The notes below the pieces were generated by a model that was given only the letters and a program-made list of their open reading frames with translations, made no database searches and was not told the DNA's origin. A stretch of DNA of 64,000 nucleotides from Psychrobacillus sp042885655 (GTDB lineage Bacteria; Bacillota; Bacilli; Bacillales_A; Planococcaceae). Numbering within the stretch: position 1 is the first letter of the stretch; every line of letters begins with the position of its first letter. A program made the translations under genes and the position numbers. Location of the stretch: positions 124,001 through 188,000 of the forward strand of contig NZ_JBHVRO010000003.1 in the NCBI RefSeq assembly GCF_042885655.1, written 5' to 3'. This document shows positions 43,543 to 51,421 of the stretch, in pieces.

Positions 43543-44940
43543 TTATTTTTTTAGATCTTCTTTAGAAAGTTCTGCCAGTTCATAATAGTAGTCTCCGATT
43601 ACACGTAAACCTTGATCGAAGTTTTCCAAATGGAAATGCTCATTTGGTGCATGGAAGTTTTCGGTTGATAAGCCGAATCCCATTAGCACTACTGGTAAGC
43701 CTAGAATTTCGTCGAAAGCTGCAACGATAGGGATGGAGCCACCACCGCGTGTATATGCTGTTGGTACATTGTATACTTTTTCGTAGCTACGACCAGCCGC
43801 TTGAATTGCTGGATGATCGAATGGTGTGATAAACGGTTTACCTTTATCAAATTCAGTTAATGTCACTGTGACACCAGCAGGTTTATTTTTCTCAATATGC
43901 GCTCTAAGTTTGGCAACAATTTCATCTGGATCTTGGTCTGGTACTAAACGACAAGTAATTTTTGCTCCAGCCTCACTTGGTAAAACAGTCTTAATACCTT
44001 CTCCAGAAAAACCACCGAATACACCGTTAATTTCTAAAGTTGGACGAACCCAAACGCGTTCTAAATGAGAATAGCCTTTTTCTCCGAATAATTCGTCTAC
44101 GCCAATCTCTTTTTTCAGTTCTTCTTCATCGAAACCTAGTGCTTTATATGCTTCTCTTTCTTCTTCTAATAAAGGACGTACATTTTCATAGAAACCTTCT
44201 ACTTCGATAGTGCCTTCTGCATCACGGAAAGAATCCAAAATTGAAACCAGTGCATGGATAGAGTTTTGAACTCCACCACCATATAGACCAGAGTGAAGAT
44301 CGCTTTTTGCACCTTTAACATCAATTTGCACGCCACAAAGACCGCGTAATCCGTAACAAACTGCTGGTTGACCAGGTCCTTGCATTCCAGTATCCGAAAT
44401 GACGATTACATCTGCAGCAAGTTTTTCTTTATTGTTTTCTATATATTCTTCTAAATTAGGACTACCTACTTCTTCTTCGCCTTCAATTAAAAGCTTTACG
44501 TTAACGGGAAGAGTTCCTTCTGTTTGAAGAAGAGCTTCAATTGCTTTTACATGCATGAATACTTGCCCTTTATCATCGCTAGCGCCACGAGCAAATAATT
44601 TATTGTCCCGTACTTGTGGTTCAAAAGGTTCAGTTTCCCATAGGTTTAAAGGATCCACTGGTTGAACATCATAATGACCATAAATTAGCATCGTTGGTTT
44701 TCCTTCTGCATGTAACCAATCTGCATATACAACGGGATGACCGCTTGTTTTATCAACGATTACATTTTCTAAACCAGCTTTCGTTAAAGAATCTGCTAAC
44801 CATTCTGCTCCTTTTTGCATGTCTTGCTTGTGTTCAGATAAAGAAGAAATACTTGGAATGCGTAAGAATCGTTTCAACTCTTCTAAATGTACTTCTCTTT
44901 TTTCAGTAAAGTATTTATCTAATGTAGAAAATTGGCTCAC
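43543..44940 (-). CDS. M20 family metallo-dipeptidase
   Basis: About 465 residues. Zinc ligands are visible in MLIYGHYDVQPVDP (His about 87) and ARGASDDKGQ (Asp about 120), the catalytic Glu pair in LIEGEEEVGSPN, and later ligand text VISDTGMQGPGQP and GFGLSTENFHAPNEHF. A dimerisation domain lies in the middle (about 190-310). This is the carnosinase/CPG2-like dipeptidase branch. It cleaves dipeptides in the cytoplasm. The start is taken as GTG (V-S-Q-F-S-T-L-D) behind AAAAGAGGGATTCTA; an ATG 15 bases upstream is weaker. Confidence 0.9.
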   Translation of the reverse strand: MSQFSTLDKYFTEKREVHLEELKRFLRIPSISSLSEHKQDMQKGAEWLADSLTKAGLENVIVDKTSGHPVVYADWLHAEGKPTMLIYGHYDVQPVDPLNLWETEPFEPQVRDNKLFARGASDDKGQVFMHVKAIEALLQTEGTLPVNVKLLIEGEEEVGSPNLEEYIENNKEKLAADVIVISDTGMQGPGQPAVCYGLRGLCGVQIDVKGAKSDLHSGLYGGGVQNSIHALVSILDSFRDAEGTIEVEGFYENVRPLLEEEREAYKALGFDEEELKKEIGVDELFGEKGYSHLERVWVRPTLEINGVFGGFSGEGIKTVLPSEAGAKITCRLVPDQDPDEIVAKLRAHIEKNKPAGVTVTLTEFDKGKPFITPFDHPAIQAAGRSYEKVYNVPTAYTRGGGSIPIVAAFDEILGLPVVLMGFGLSTENFHAPNEHFHLENFDQGLRVIGDYYYELAELSKEDLKK

Positions 44941-45061
44941 TAGAATCCCTCTTTTCATAAAATTTCGTGAATAGAAATAGTATAGCATAGCATAAGATTT
45001 GTGACATCGAAAATGTGGAGGTAATTGTTAATGCATAAGTGAAACAGTTGCTTTAATGAAT

Positions 45062-45101
45062 AAAAAATACGAGGGAACCGTCTAATGGACAATACCCTCG
45101 C
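45062..45101 (-). terminator. Terminator of the orphan siderophore lipoprotein gene
   Basis: CGAGGG and CCCTCG with an inner GTC/GAC pairing; the minus strand then reads TATTTTTTATT. Confidence 0.72.
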
Positions 45102-45159
45102 ATTGAAAGAAAAGATTAAACTGTATGTTCGTTAAAGAACGGTATAGCAATCCCTTGAA

Positions 45160-46119
45160 TTACTTGCCTAGAAATTTTTCAATAAAGAATTCTAGCTGAT
45201 AATCCAAGCTAAGTGGATCATTAAAGTAGAATGATTTTGCATCGGCTTCGTAGACACGATTGTTTTTGACCGCTGGAATGTTTTTATACATTTCAGTATC
45301 CTGGAATGAATTATCTTCATCTGCGTTTTTACTGAAAATGACGTAGTCGCCAAAGTAATCGTTTAGAACTTCCAGCGATAGGGCAAAATAGCCGTCATTG
45401 ATCGTTGCTTCTTTCACTTTCTCAGGCATGCCGAGCTTTATTTCCTGATAGAGAATTTCAGTTCCTCGTCCAAAGTTATCTCCATAGACATAGAGTTGCT
45501 TATTGAATGTCTCGATGACCGAGACCGTAGCATCTGGGCCGACCTTAGCCCTGATTTCCTCTCCTGCTTTTGTTGCACGAGCTTTGAAATCATCGACCCA
45601 GGCTTGTGCTTCTTTTTCTTTGTTTAACAATTTACCTACTTCTAGTTGTTGTGTTAAGTAATCCACTTTTCCGTAAGTATAAGTGACTGTTGGAGCAATT
45701 TGCTTAAACTTATCGATGTTATTAATATCTGAAAGCCCAATAATAAGATCTGGCCCTAGTTCGATGATTTTTTCGAGGCTTTCGTCCGTAACTACCTCAA
45801 CGTCTTTAAGCTGCTCTTCGAATCTTGGGTTGGTTTTCGACATATCGTCTACTCCAACTAAAGGTACACCTAAAGCCATAACGTTACCTGTTAAAAATCT
45901 AGTAAGTACAACCACGCGCTGCGGATTTTTTGGAACCTCGACCGGTCCATCCTCGGATTGATAGATAAACGTGTCAGAACCCGATTCGGACCCGTCTGCT
46001 ACCGAGTTTGACGGTTTAGATGAAGTAGTCTCTTTGTTTGCATCGTTTGTTTTGCTGTCGCTACAAGCACTCAGAAGAAGTATAAGAAACAGGAATAACG
46101 GAATAAAAAATTTTTTCAT
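45160..46119 (-). CDS. Orphan iron-siderophore-binding lipoprotein
   Basis: 319 residues starting MKKFFIPLFLFLILLLSACS (lipobox LSAC), followed by a Ser/Asn/Glu-rich linker and a class-III binding domain: PKNPQRVVVLTRFLTGNVMA, ALGVPLVGVDDM, ELGPDLIIGLS, YGDNFGRGTEILYQ and YKNIPAVKNNRVYEADAKSF. It is clearly a paralogue of the lipoprotein at 33859. No permease or ATPase is adjacent, so it probably docks on that importer and widens its siderophore range. A strong Fur box lies 80 bases upstream. ATG chosen for AGGGGAGAAAAACATCTT upstream. Confidence 0.91.
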   Translation of the reverse strand: MKKFFIPLFLFLILLLSACSDSKTNDANKETTSSKPSNSVADGSESGSDTFIYQSEDGPVEVPKNPQRVVVLTRFLTGNVMALGVPLVGVDDMSKTNPRFEEQLKDVEVVTDESLEKIIELGPDLIIGLSDINNIDKFKQIAPTVTYTYGKVDYLTQQLEVGKLLNKEKEAQAWVDDFKARATKAGEEIRAKVGPDATVSVIETFNKQLYVYGDNFGRGTEILYQEIKLGMPEKVKEATINDGYFALSLEVLNDYFGDYVIFSKNADEDNSFQDTEMYKNIPAVKNNRVYEADAKSFYFNDPLSLDYQLEFFIEKFLGK

Positions 46120-46198
46120 AAGATGTTTTTCTCCCCTATAAATTGGTATGTGTTGATATAAGAACACCGCATGAGTTACGAAATGTTCAACATATAAT

Positions 46199-46219
46199 TG
46201 AAAATGATTATCATTTTCA
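46199..46219 (-). promoter_or_regulatory. Fur box of the orphan lipoprotein gene
   Basis: TGAAAATGATTATCATTTTCA is a perfect 21-bp palindrome around a central T; the 19-mer has three mismatches to the classical Fur box. It lies 80 bases upstream of the lipoprotein gene, in a 440-base intergenic region. Confidence 0.92.
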
Positions 46220-46452
46220 CTACAAATATTATTCTAAAGCCACATGGAATTGTTGTCAATTGTTGTTATTGTATGAGTACTCATGGGAAGGGTTTATTCA
46301 TCAATCTTGTTACCTTTTGGGTAGGTTCAACAACTATTACCGAGATAATGCAGATGTGTTAGAAATGGAGGGTTAGTTGAAATTTAATATAGTTATATAG
46401 AAATCCCAGGAAAAGCATAATAATATGAGTGCTTATAAGAATACTGTTACTG

Positions 46453-46513
46453 GTTGTCGTGACAAATAAAACCCCATTGATTTGTGACAACTAAAATCAC
46501 AGTATGCTATAGT
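46453..46513 (+). promoter_or_regulatory. Inverted repeat and probable promoter of the CNNM/CBS gene
   Basis: GTTGTC-gtg-ACAAAT (46453) pairs with ATTTGT-GACAAC (46480-46491), 12 bp with a three-base bulge. The right arm supplies a possible -35 (GTGACA), and 18 bases on is TATAGT (46508) as -10. An operator overlapping the promoter is plausible; no regulator is known. Confidence 0.4.
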
Positions 46514-46561
46514 TATAAAAAGGAATATTGTTCGACTTTATCATTTTAGGAGGATACAAAA

Positions 46562-47827
46562 TTGTACACAGAGTTTGTACTACTAGGTTTTGCACTACTT
46601 GTTTCGTTTTTTTTATCGGGTAGTGAAACAGCATTAATGACAGTTAATAGGACGAAGGTCCGGTTGCGAGCAGAGCAAGGAGATAGAGATGCTGAAAAAT
46701 TACTTGTTCTTTTATTAAAGCCGGACCGTATGACCATTACTATTTTGGTAGGAAATACAGTAGCTAACATAGCGATGACAGTGCTTTTAATCCTTATTTC
46801 AGAACATTATCATTGGGATATAGTTTGGTCTGTAGTGATATTGACTGTCGTCATAGTATTATTTGCTGAAGTGCTTCCGAAAACAATTGCTGCAACTTTT
46901 TCAGAAACAATTGTTTATAAGGTAGCACCATTAATACGACTGTTTGTTAAATTATTTAGACCACTAGCGTTTTTAATAGCTGAACTGATTAATATGATGA
47001 TTCGAATTGGTTCTAAAGGTACTGTGAAGGAAACGACCATTTCAAAAGAAGAACTTTTAAATATGGTAGATATAGCCTCTACAGATGGTACGTTTGAAGA
47101 AGAAGAGTCTGAGCGAATAAAAGGGATTCTCGACTTTCCAAACAAAGATGTATCGGATGTACTTTCGACGCATCGAACAGAAGTGGTTGCTATTCCTTTG
47201 GAAGCCACTTATGAAGAAGTACGTGATACCATACTGGAACATTTTTATACGAGATATCCTGTTTATGAAGAGGATATGGATACAATAGTAGGGATGTTTT
47301 ATTCCAAAAAACTTATTGAGTGGTCGATGTATCCATCCAAAAAGTTGGAGGAAATTATTGATAAAGATCCGTTGTTTGTAGTGCAGACATTAAGTGTTGA
47401 AAGAGTGTTTAAACTAATGCTAACGCATAAAAAGCATATGGCGATAGTATTGGATGAATACGGAGGAACACTTGGAATAGTTACGCATGAAGACCTAATC
47501 GAAGAAATGATTGGACAAGAAATAGAGGATGAAACGGATGATGATGAAGAAATCTTAGTTCATGAAATAACTGAAAATAGATTAGTTTGTGCTGGACGTA
47601 TAGAAATTGAAGAAATTAATCAACTATTTGATATTAACATTCTAAATGAAAATGACACAATTGGTGGATTTGTTCTAGATCAACTGGGCCATGTACCTGA
47701 AGAGACCGAGCAGTTTTCATATGAAAACTTACTTATTGAAGTAAACGAAATGGATCGGAACCGTATTGCCAAATTAACAATAATAAAAAAAGAAATCTTA
47801 CTTCCCGTAACGCAAGAGAGTTTATAG
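46562..47827 (+). CDS. CNNM/CBS-domain magnesium-exporter-type protein (hemolysin C/CorC family)
   Basis: 421 residues. An N-terminal CNNM (DUF21) membrane domain (about 1-190) has FLSGSETALMTVNRTKVR, LVGNTVANIAMTVLL and FAEVLPKTIAATF. A pair of CBS domains (about 200-330) includes YTRYPVYEEDMDTIVGMFYSKKL and MAIVLDEYGGTLGIVTHEDL-IEE. A C-terminal CorC_HlyC domain follows (about 345-415, GGFVLDQLGHVPEETE). B. subtilis members include the Mg2+ exporter MpfA and several paralogues; which one this matches is unclear. TTG start after AGGAGGATACAAAA. Its stop lies within the terminator. Confidence 0.9.
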   Translation: MYTEFVLLGFALLVSFFLSGSETALMTVNRTKVRLRAEQGDRDAEKLLVLLLKPDRMTITILVGNTVANIAMTVLLILISEHYHWDIVWSVVILTVVIVLFAEVLPKTIAATFSETIVYKVAPLIRLFVKLFRPLAFLIAELINMMIRIGSKGTVKETTISKEELLNMVDIASTDGTFEEEESERIKGILDFPNKDVSDVLSTHRTEVVAIPLEATYEEVRDTILEHFYTRYPVYEEDMDTIVGMFYSKKLIEWSMYPSKKLEEIIDKDPLFVVQTLSVERVFKLMLTHKKHMAIVLDEYGGTLGIVTHEDLIEEMIGQEIEDETDDDEEILVHEITENRLVCAGRIEIEEINQLFDINILNENDTIGGFVLDQLGHVPEETEQFSYENLLIEVNEMDRNRIAKLTIIKKEILLPVTQESL

Positions 47828-47848
47828 CTCCTTGCGTTTTTTTTTTTT
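47809..47848 (+). terminator. Terminator of the CNNM/CBS gene
   Basis: AACGCAAG and CTTGCGTT pair around a loop holding the stop codon, then a run of more than ten T. The 290 bases from here to the sigma-factor gene show no further feature. Confidence 0.88.
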
Positions 47849-48135
47849 GTCACATGCTTAGAAATTATATAATTTCTAGACGTTTTTGGAAGTATGGAAT
47901 TTTAGGTGGTTATAGAATGGTTTTGGGGGTTGATAGCGATAGTTTAGGTGGATATATCCCGGTCTAGACGCTCGATGTAAAAATATTTCATTTTGTTGAG
48001 GGATATAGTTGTTCTCAGATTGCTGTATTAATTTTCTTACACGTTTGTAATAAAGTTGAAAGAGAATCCGATGGAGTGAAAGGTTGTTATTTGGCATTAT
48101 ATAGGTAACAAGAGAAGATGAGCGGAGGAAAAAAT

Positions 48136-48684
48136 ATGCAAGTGAATATAGAAGGCGTATACGAGGAGTACAACCGTTACATATATTTTTTATGTTTGAA
48201 ATTAACTAAAAATCAAATAGATGCAGAAGATTTAATGCAAGAAGTATGGATGAAAGTGGTAAGATACGAATCTTATATGAAAGAGGTTGATCATGTAAAA
48301 GCATGGCTAACTACTATTTGTATGAATACATTTCGTGATCGTTACCGCAAACAAGCAAGACGTAGTAAATACATTGCAAATCAGCCTGAACAACTAGACG
48401 TTTCTATTCTAGATTTAATCGCTTCGGATGTATTATCTGTTGAAGAGCAACTGGAAAAAGAAGATGTTGGCGAGATTATTCGCTCTAAAGTTGCAGAGTT
48501 AGATGGCATCTATCAAAAAACAGTTTTGTACTTCTATGTACATCAATATTCCTTAATTGAAATAGCGGAAGTGATGAAAGTCTCTATCGGTACAGTTAAG
48601 TCACGATTATTTAGAGCGAAACAACGATTGAAAGAATTAATTATGAATGATGAATTTGCGAAGGATTCATTAGTTTTAGTGTAA
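48136..48684 (+). CDS. ECF-type RNA polymerase sigma factor without adjacent anti-sigma
   Basis: 182 residues. Region 2 spans about 8-85 (YEEYNRYIYFLCLKLTKNQI-DAEDLMQEVWMKV, then VKAWLTTICMNTFRDRYRKQ), and region 4 about 120-175 (YSLIEIAEVMKVSIGTVKSR-LFRAKQRLKEL) with the helix-turn-helix. No anti-sigma gene follows; the next base features are a terminator and array 2, then a convergent gene. Control must therefore be at another level or by a distant partner. ATG chosen for GCGGAGGAAAAAAT upstream; another ATG is 18 bases earlier. Confidence 0.88.
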   Translation: MQVNIEGVYEEYNRYIYFLCLKLTKNQIDAEDLMQEVWMKVVRYESYMKEVDHVKAWLTTICMNTFRDRYRKQARRSKYIANQPEQLDVSILDLIASDVLSVEEQLEKEDVGEIIRSKVAELDGIYQKTVLYFYVHQYSLIEIAEVMKVSIGTVKSRLFRAKQRLKELIMNDEFAKDSLVLV

Positions 48685-48689
48685 TATGG

Positions 48690-48732
48690 AAAAGGGCTTC
48701 TCGACATTTTAATGTTGGGAAGCTCTTTTTTT
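48690..48732 (+). terminator. Terminator after ECF sigma gene
   Basis: GGGCTTCTCGACATT and AATGTTGGGAAGCTC pair with minor bulges, then TTTTTTTATT. Confidence 0.87.
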
Positions 48733-48754
48733 ATTTTTTAAAAGTAGAATAGTT

Positions 48755-49365
48755 GACTTGGTCTCGGTTACAGTCAAATTGGTTGCGACTGAGCTGGAAT
48801 TGGTCTCGCATACGTGTCGAATGGTCTCGACTTCAAGTAAATTGGTCTCGAAGTGCCATTTACTGTAAATGAAATAGCTGAATCCACGAATTTAATTCTA
48901 TAAAAAATAAAATAGGTGATTTGGTCTCGGTTACAGTCGAATTGGTTGCGACTGAGCTGGAATTGGTCTCGCATACGTGTCGATTGGTCTCGACTTCAAG
49001 CAAATTGGTCTCGAAGTGCCATTTACTGTAATGGCGTAGCTGAATTCATGGATTTAATCCAATAAAAACATAGAATAGGTGACTTGGTCTCGGTTACAGT
49101 CGAATTGGTTGCGACTGAATTGGAACTGGTCTCGCATACATGTCGATTGGTCTCGACTTCAAGCAAATTAGTCTCGAAGTGCCATTTACTGTAATGGCGT
49201 AGCTGAATTCATGGATCTAATCCAATAAAAACATAGAATAGGTGATTTGGTCTCGATTATAGTCGAATTGGTTGCGACTGAGCTGGAAATGGTCTCGCAT
49301 ACGTGTCGATTCGTCTCGACTTCAAGCAAATTGGTCTCGAAGTGCCACTTACTGTAAGTCGTAAA
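48755..49365. repeat. 21-nt phased array in four tandem 163-nt super-repeats (array 2)
   Basis: Five cores per block at exact 21-nt steps, in block 1 at 48758, 48779, 48800, 48821 and 48842: TTGGTCTCG, TTGGTTGCG, TTGGTCTCG, ATGGTCTCG, TTGGTCTCG. Blocks begin at 48755, 48918, 49081 and 49244, all exactly 163 nt apart. The second core lies in a hairpin CAGTCG-aattggtt-g-CGACTG. Non-core text (TGCCATTTACTGTAA, AGCTGAATTCATGGA) is conserved too. The core AATTGGTCTCG is the reverse complement of the array 1 core, so the two arrays are in opposite orientation. No gene; located between convergent transcription units. Confidence 0.94.
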
Positions 49366-49402
49366 GCATATTTTTCCTTCTTCTAAAGGTAATAATTCCC
49401 GT

Positions 49403-49436
49403 AAAAAAAGACCCCAAGTCTCTAAAACTTGAGGTC
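49403..49436 (-). terminator. Terminator of the ABC-F gene
   Basis: GACCCCAAGT and ACTTGAGGTC pair (one mismatch), with TTTTTTTAC following on the minus strand. Confidence 0.87.
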
Positions 49437-49447
49437 GGTTGACACAC

Positions 49448-51016
49448 TTATTCTTCTATTACTTCCTTGCCAGTGGAGAACCATTCTTCGACGTTCCACA
49501 CTTTTGTTACTAGGCCTTCGTAGAATTCGGGTTCATGGCTTACAAGGACGATTGTGCCTTTATATTCTTTCATTGCACGTTTTAATTCTTCTTTTGCATG
49601 AATGTCTAGATGGTTCGTAGGTTCGTCAAAAATTAACCAGTTACTTTCTTCCATCATCAATTTACATAATCGAACTTTTGCTTGTTCTCCACCACTTAAA
49701 CTAGAGAGAGGACGGGAGATGTGTTCACTTTTCAAACCAGTGCGAGCAAGTGCGCCACGAACTTGATTTTGTTCCATACTAGGGTAAGTTTCCCAAATTG
49801 ATTCGATTGGTGTTATATTCCCGGCTTTTACTTCTTGTTCGAAATAAGAAGGGAATAAGAAATCTCCACGTGTCACTTTTCCACCTAGAGCTGGAATTTT
49901 GCCTAACATCGTCTTAAGTAAAGTAGATTTACCAATCCCGTTCATTCCAACAAGTGCAATTTTTTCACCGCGTTCAATGGTGAACGTTAATGGCGGAAGC
50001 AGTGGGTTATCATAACCGATTTGTAAGTGATCTGCTTCGACAACATAGCGGCCAGAACTACGAGATTCTTTAAAACTAAATTCTGGTTTCGCAGCTGTTT
50101 CTGGACGGTCAATACGCTCAATACGATCTAGTTGTTTTTGACGAGATTTTGCTCGTCCTGTTGTGGAATAACGTGCTTTATTTTTAGCTATGAAGTCCTC
50201 TTGTTTCTTAATAAATTCTTGTTGCTTTTCATATGCATCAATATGCTGTCTTTTATTCAACTCGGCTAGCTCTAAAAATTTATCATAGGATGCGGTATAC
50301 CGAGTCAACTTCGAGAATTCAAGGTGGAAGATGACATCTACAATGCCGTTCATAAATTCCGTATCATGCGAGATTAATAAAAACGCATGTGGATAGTTTT
50401 TTAGATAGTTAGATAGCCAATTTACATGTTCTTCGTCTAAATAGTTTGTAGGCTCATCTAGTAATAATACTTTTGGTTTTTCTAATAATAGCTTGGCAAG
50501 AAGAACCTTCGTACGTTGACCACCAGAAAGTGCTTCAACTGGACGCTCTAAACCAATTGCATCTAGTCCTAGCCCACGTGCAACCTCTTCTACTTTCATA
50601 TCTAATGAATAAAAATCTCCAGCATCTAGAGCATCTTGAATTTCTGCCATTTGTTCGAGTAATTCTTCTAATTCTTCTGGAGTTGCATCTGCCATTTTTG
50701 CGATAATTTCATTTAACTCTTCTTCTTTTTTATATAGAGGTAAAAAAGCATCTCGAAGTGTGTCAAACATCGAGCGTCCTTGTTGAAGACGAGTATGTTG
50801 ATCTAAATATCCATAATGTGTGCCGGGTAACCATTCTACACGACCCTCATCATAAATAATTTCACCTGTTAAAATGTTCATCAAAGTTGATTTACCAACT
50901 CCGTTCGCACCAACTAGACCAACATGCTCTCCTTCCACTAAGCGAAAAGAAACCTCTTTAAAAAGAGTGCGATCTCCGAATGTATGTCCCAAATTTTCTA
51001 CGTTTAATAAGCTCAT
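49448..51016 (-). CDS. ABC-F family ribosome-associated ATPase
   Basis: 522 residues, two ATPase cassettes and no membrane segment. First cassette: GANGVGKSTLMN, LSGGQRTKV, LLLDEPTNYLDEEH. Second: GMNGIGKSTLLK, LSGGEQAKVRL, LIFDEPTNHLDIHA. The interdomain linker (about 240-310), RYSTTGRAKSRQKQLDRIER, is the P-site-tRNA interaction motif of ABC-F proteins. They bind the ribosomal E site and either rescue stalled ribosomes or protect against antibiotics. Length is closest to B. subtilis YfmM. A leader terminator upstream suggests regulated read-through. ATG after TTTGGAGGAAATAATAG. Confidence 0.92.
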   Translation of the reverse strand: MSLLNVENLGHTFGDRTLFKEVSFRLVEGEHVGLVGANGVGKSTLMNILTGEIIYDEGRVEWLPGTHYGYLDQHTRLQQGRSMFDTLRDAFLPLYKKEEELNEIIAKMADATPEELEELLEQMAEIQDALDAGDFYSLDMKVEEVARGLGLDAIGLERPVEALSGGQRTKVLLAKLLLEKPKVLLLDEPTNYLDEEHVNWLSNYLKNYPHAFLLISHDTEFMNGIVDVIFHLEFSKLTRYTASYDKFLELAELNKRQHIDAYEKQQEFIKKQEDFIAKNKARYSTTGRAKSRQKQLDRIERIDRPETAAKPEFSFKESRSSGRYVVEADHLQIGYDNPLLPPLTFTIERGEKIALVGMNGIGKSTLLKTMLGKIPALGGKVTRGDFLFPSYFEQEVKAGNITPIESIWETYPSMEQNQVRGALARTGLKSEHISRPLSSLSGGEQAKVRLCKLMMEESNWLIFDEPTNHLDIHAKEELKRAMKEYKGTIVLVSHEPEFYEGLVTKVWNVEEWFSTGKEVIEE

Positions 51017-51030
51017 CTATTATTTCCTCC

Positions 51031-51140
51031 AAAAAAGAAAGCTCAGCAGAATACAAATCTGCGAGCTTTCAGACTGTTGATAAACGCTTTCTTTCTTTGT
51101 TGCAAGTAGTACCTGACTGCCAAGCGTTTTCAAAACAGTC
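51031..51140 (-). promoter_or_regulatory. Leader attenuator of the ABC-F gene
   Basis: GAAAGCTC-GCAGA (51070-51058 on minus) pairs with TCTGC-TGAGCTTTC to form a 13-bp terminator ending in TTTTTT, just 15 bases before the ABC-F start. Immediately upstream is a second nested hairpin: GACTGTT...AACAGTC (51140-51134 with 51078-51072) and AACGCTT...AAGCGTT. A terminator placed between promoter and gene points to attenuation, as reported for several antibiotic-responsive ABC-F genes. Confidence 0.75.
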
Positions 51141-51191
51141 TTAGGTATCACTTTCGAAATATAAGTAGTCTTCAATCTTTAAGCGATGAAT

Positions 51192-51374
51192 TTACAAATC
51201 CGCGAGTTGTTTGTTTAGTTCTGCAAGGTTTTCTTCCATTTTAGCTAGTCTACGTTCGGCATTCTCTAATTGAGCAGGATATCCGTTGGATTCTAATTTT
51301 TCCATATCACCTTGCAATCGGATATAGTCCATTTTCAATTCAGCAATTTCCATTTGCAGTTGGTCTTTTGTCAT
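51192..51374 (-). CDS. Small coiled-coil protein (SE1832-like)
   Basis: 60 residues, almost wholly helical with heptads: MTKDQLQMEIAELKMDYIRL, then GDMEKLESNGYPAQLENAER and a KMEENLAELNKQLADL tail. It resembles small Firmicutes coiled-coil proteins annotated SE1832; function unknown. ATG with GCTGAAGGTGACTTTTC upstream. It lies between the GT-B gene and the ABC-F leader on the same strand. Confidence 0.75.
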   Translation of the reverse strand: MTKDQLQMEIAELKMDYIRLQGDMEKLESNGYPAQLENAERRLAKMEENLAELNKQLADL

Positions 51375-51421
51375 GAAAAGTCACCTTCAGCTTTTTGAAT
51401 AATTGTAGCATAAAAAGTTTC

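Noticed and set aside
47876..48097. Reverse-strand frame of 73 codons before the ECF sigma gene
   Set aside because: No ribosome site or family resemblance; composition is that of non-coding AT-rich sequence.
48774..48974. Reverse-strand frame with RDQ/SRP heptads over array 2
   Set aside because: Same cause; the 163-nt block period is not a multiple of three, so the frame is not kept between blocks.
42909..49365. CRISPR arrays
   Set aside because: Units are only 21 nt with 9-11-nt cores, the inter-core bases repeat between blocks instead of being unique, and no cas gene is present.
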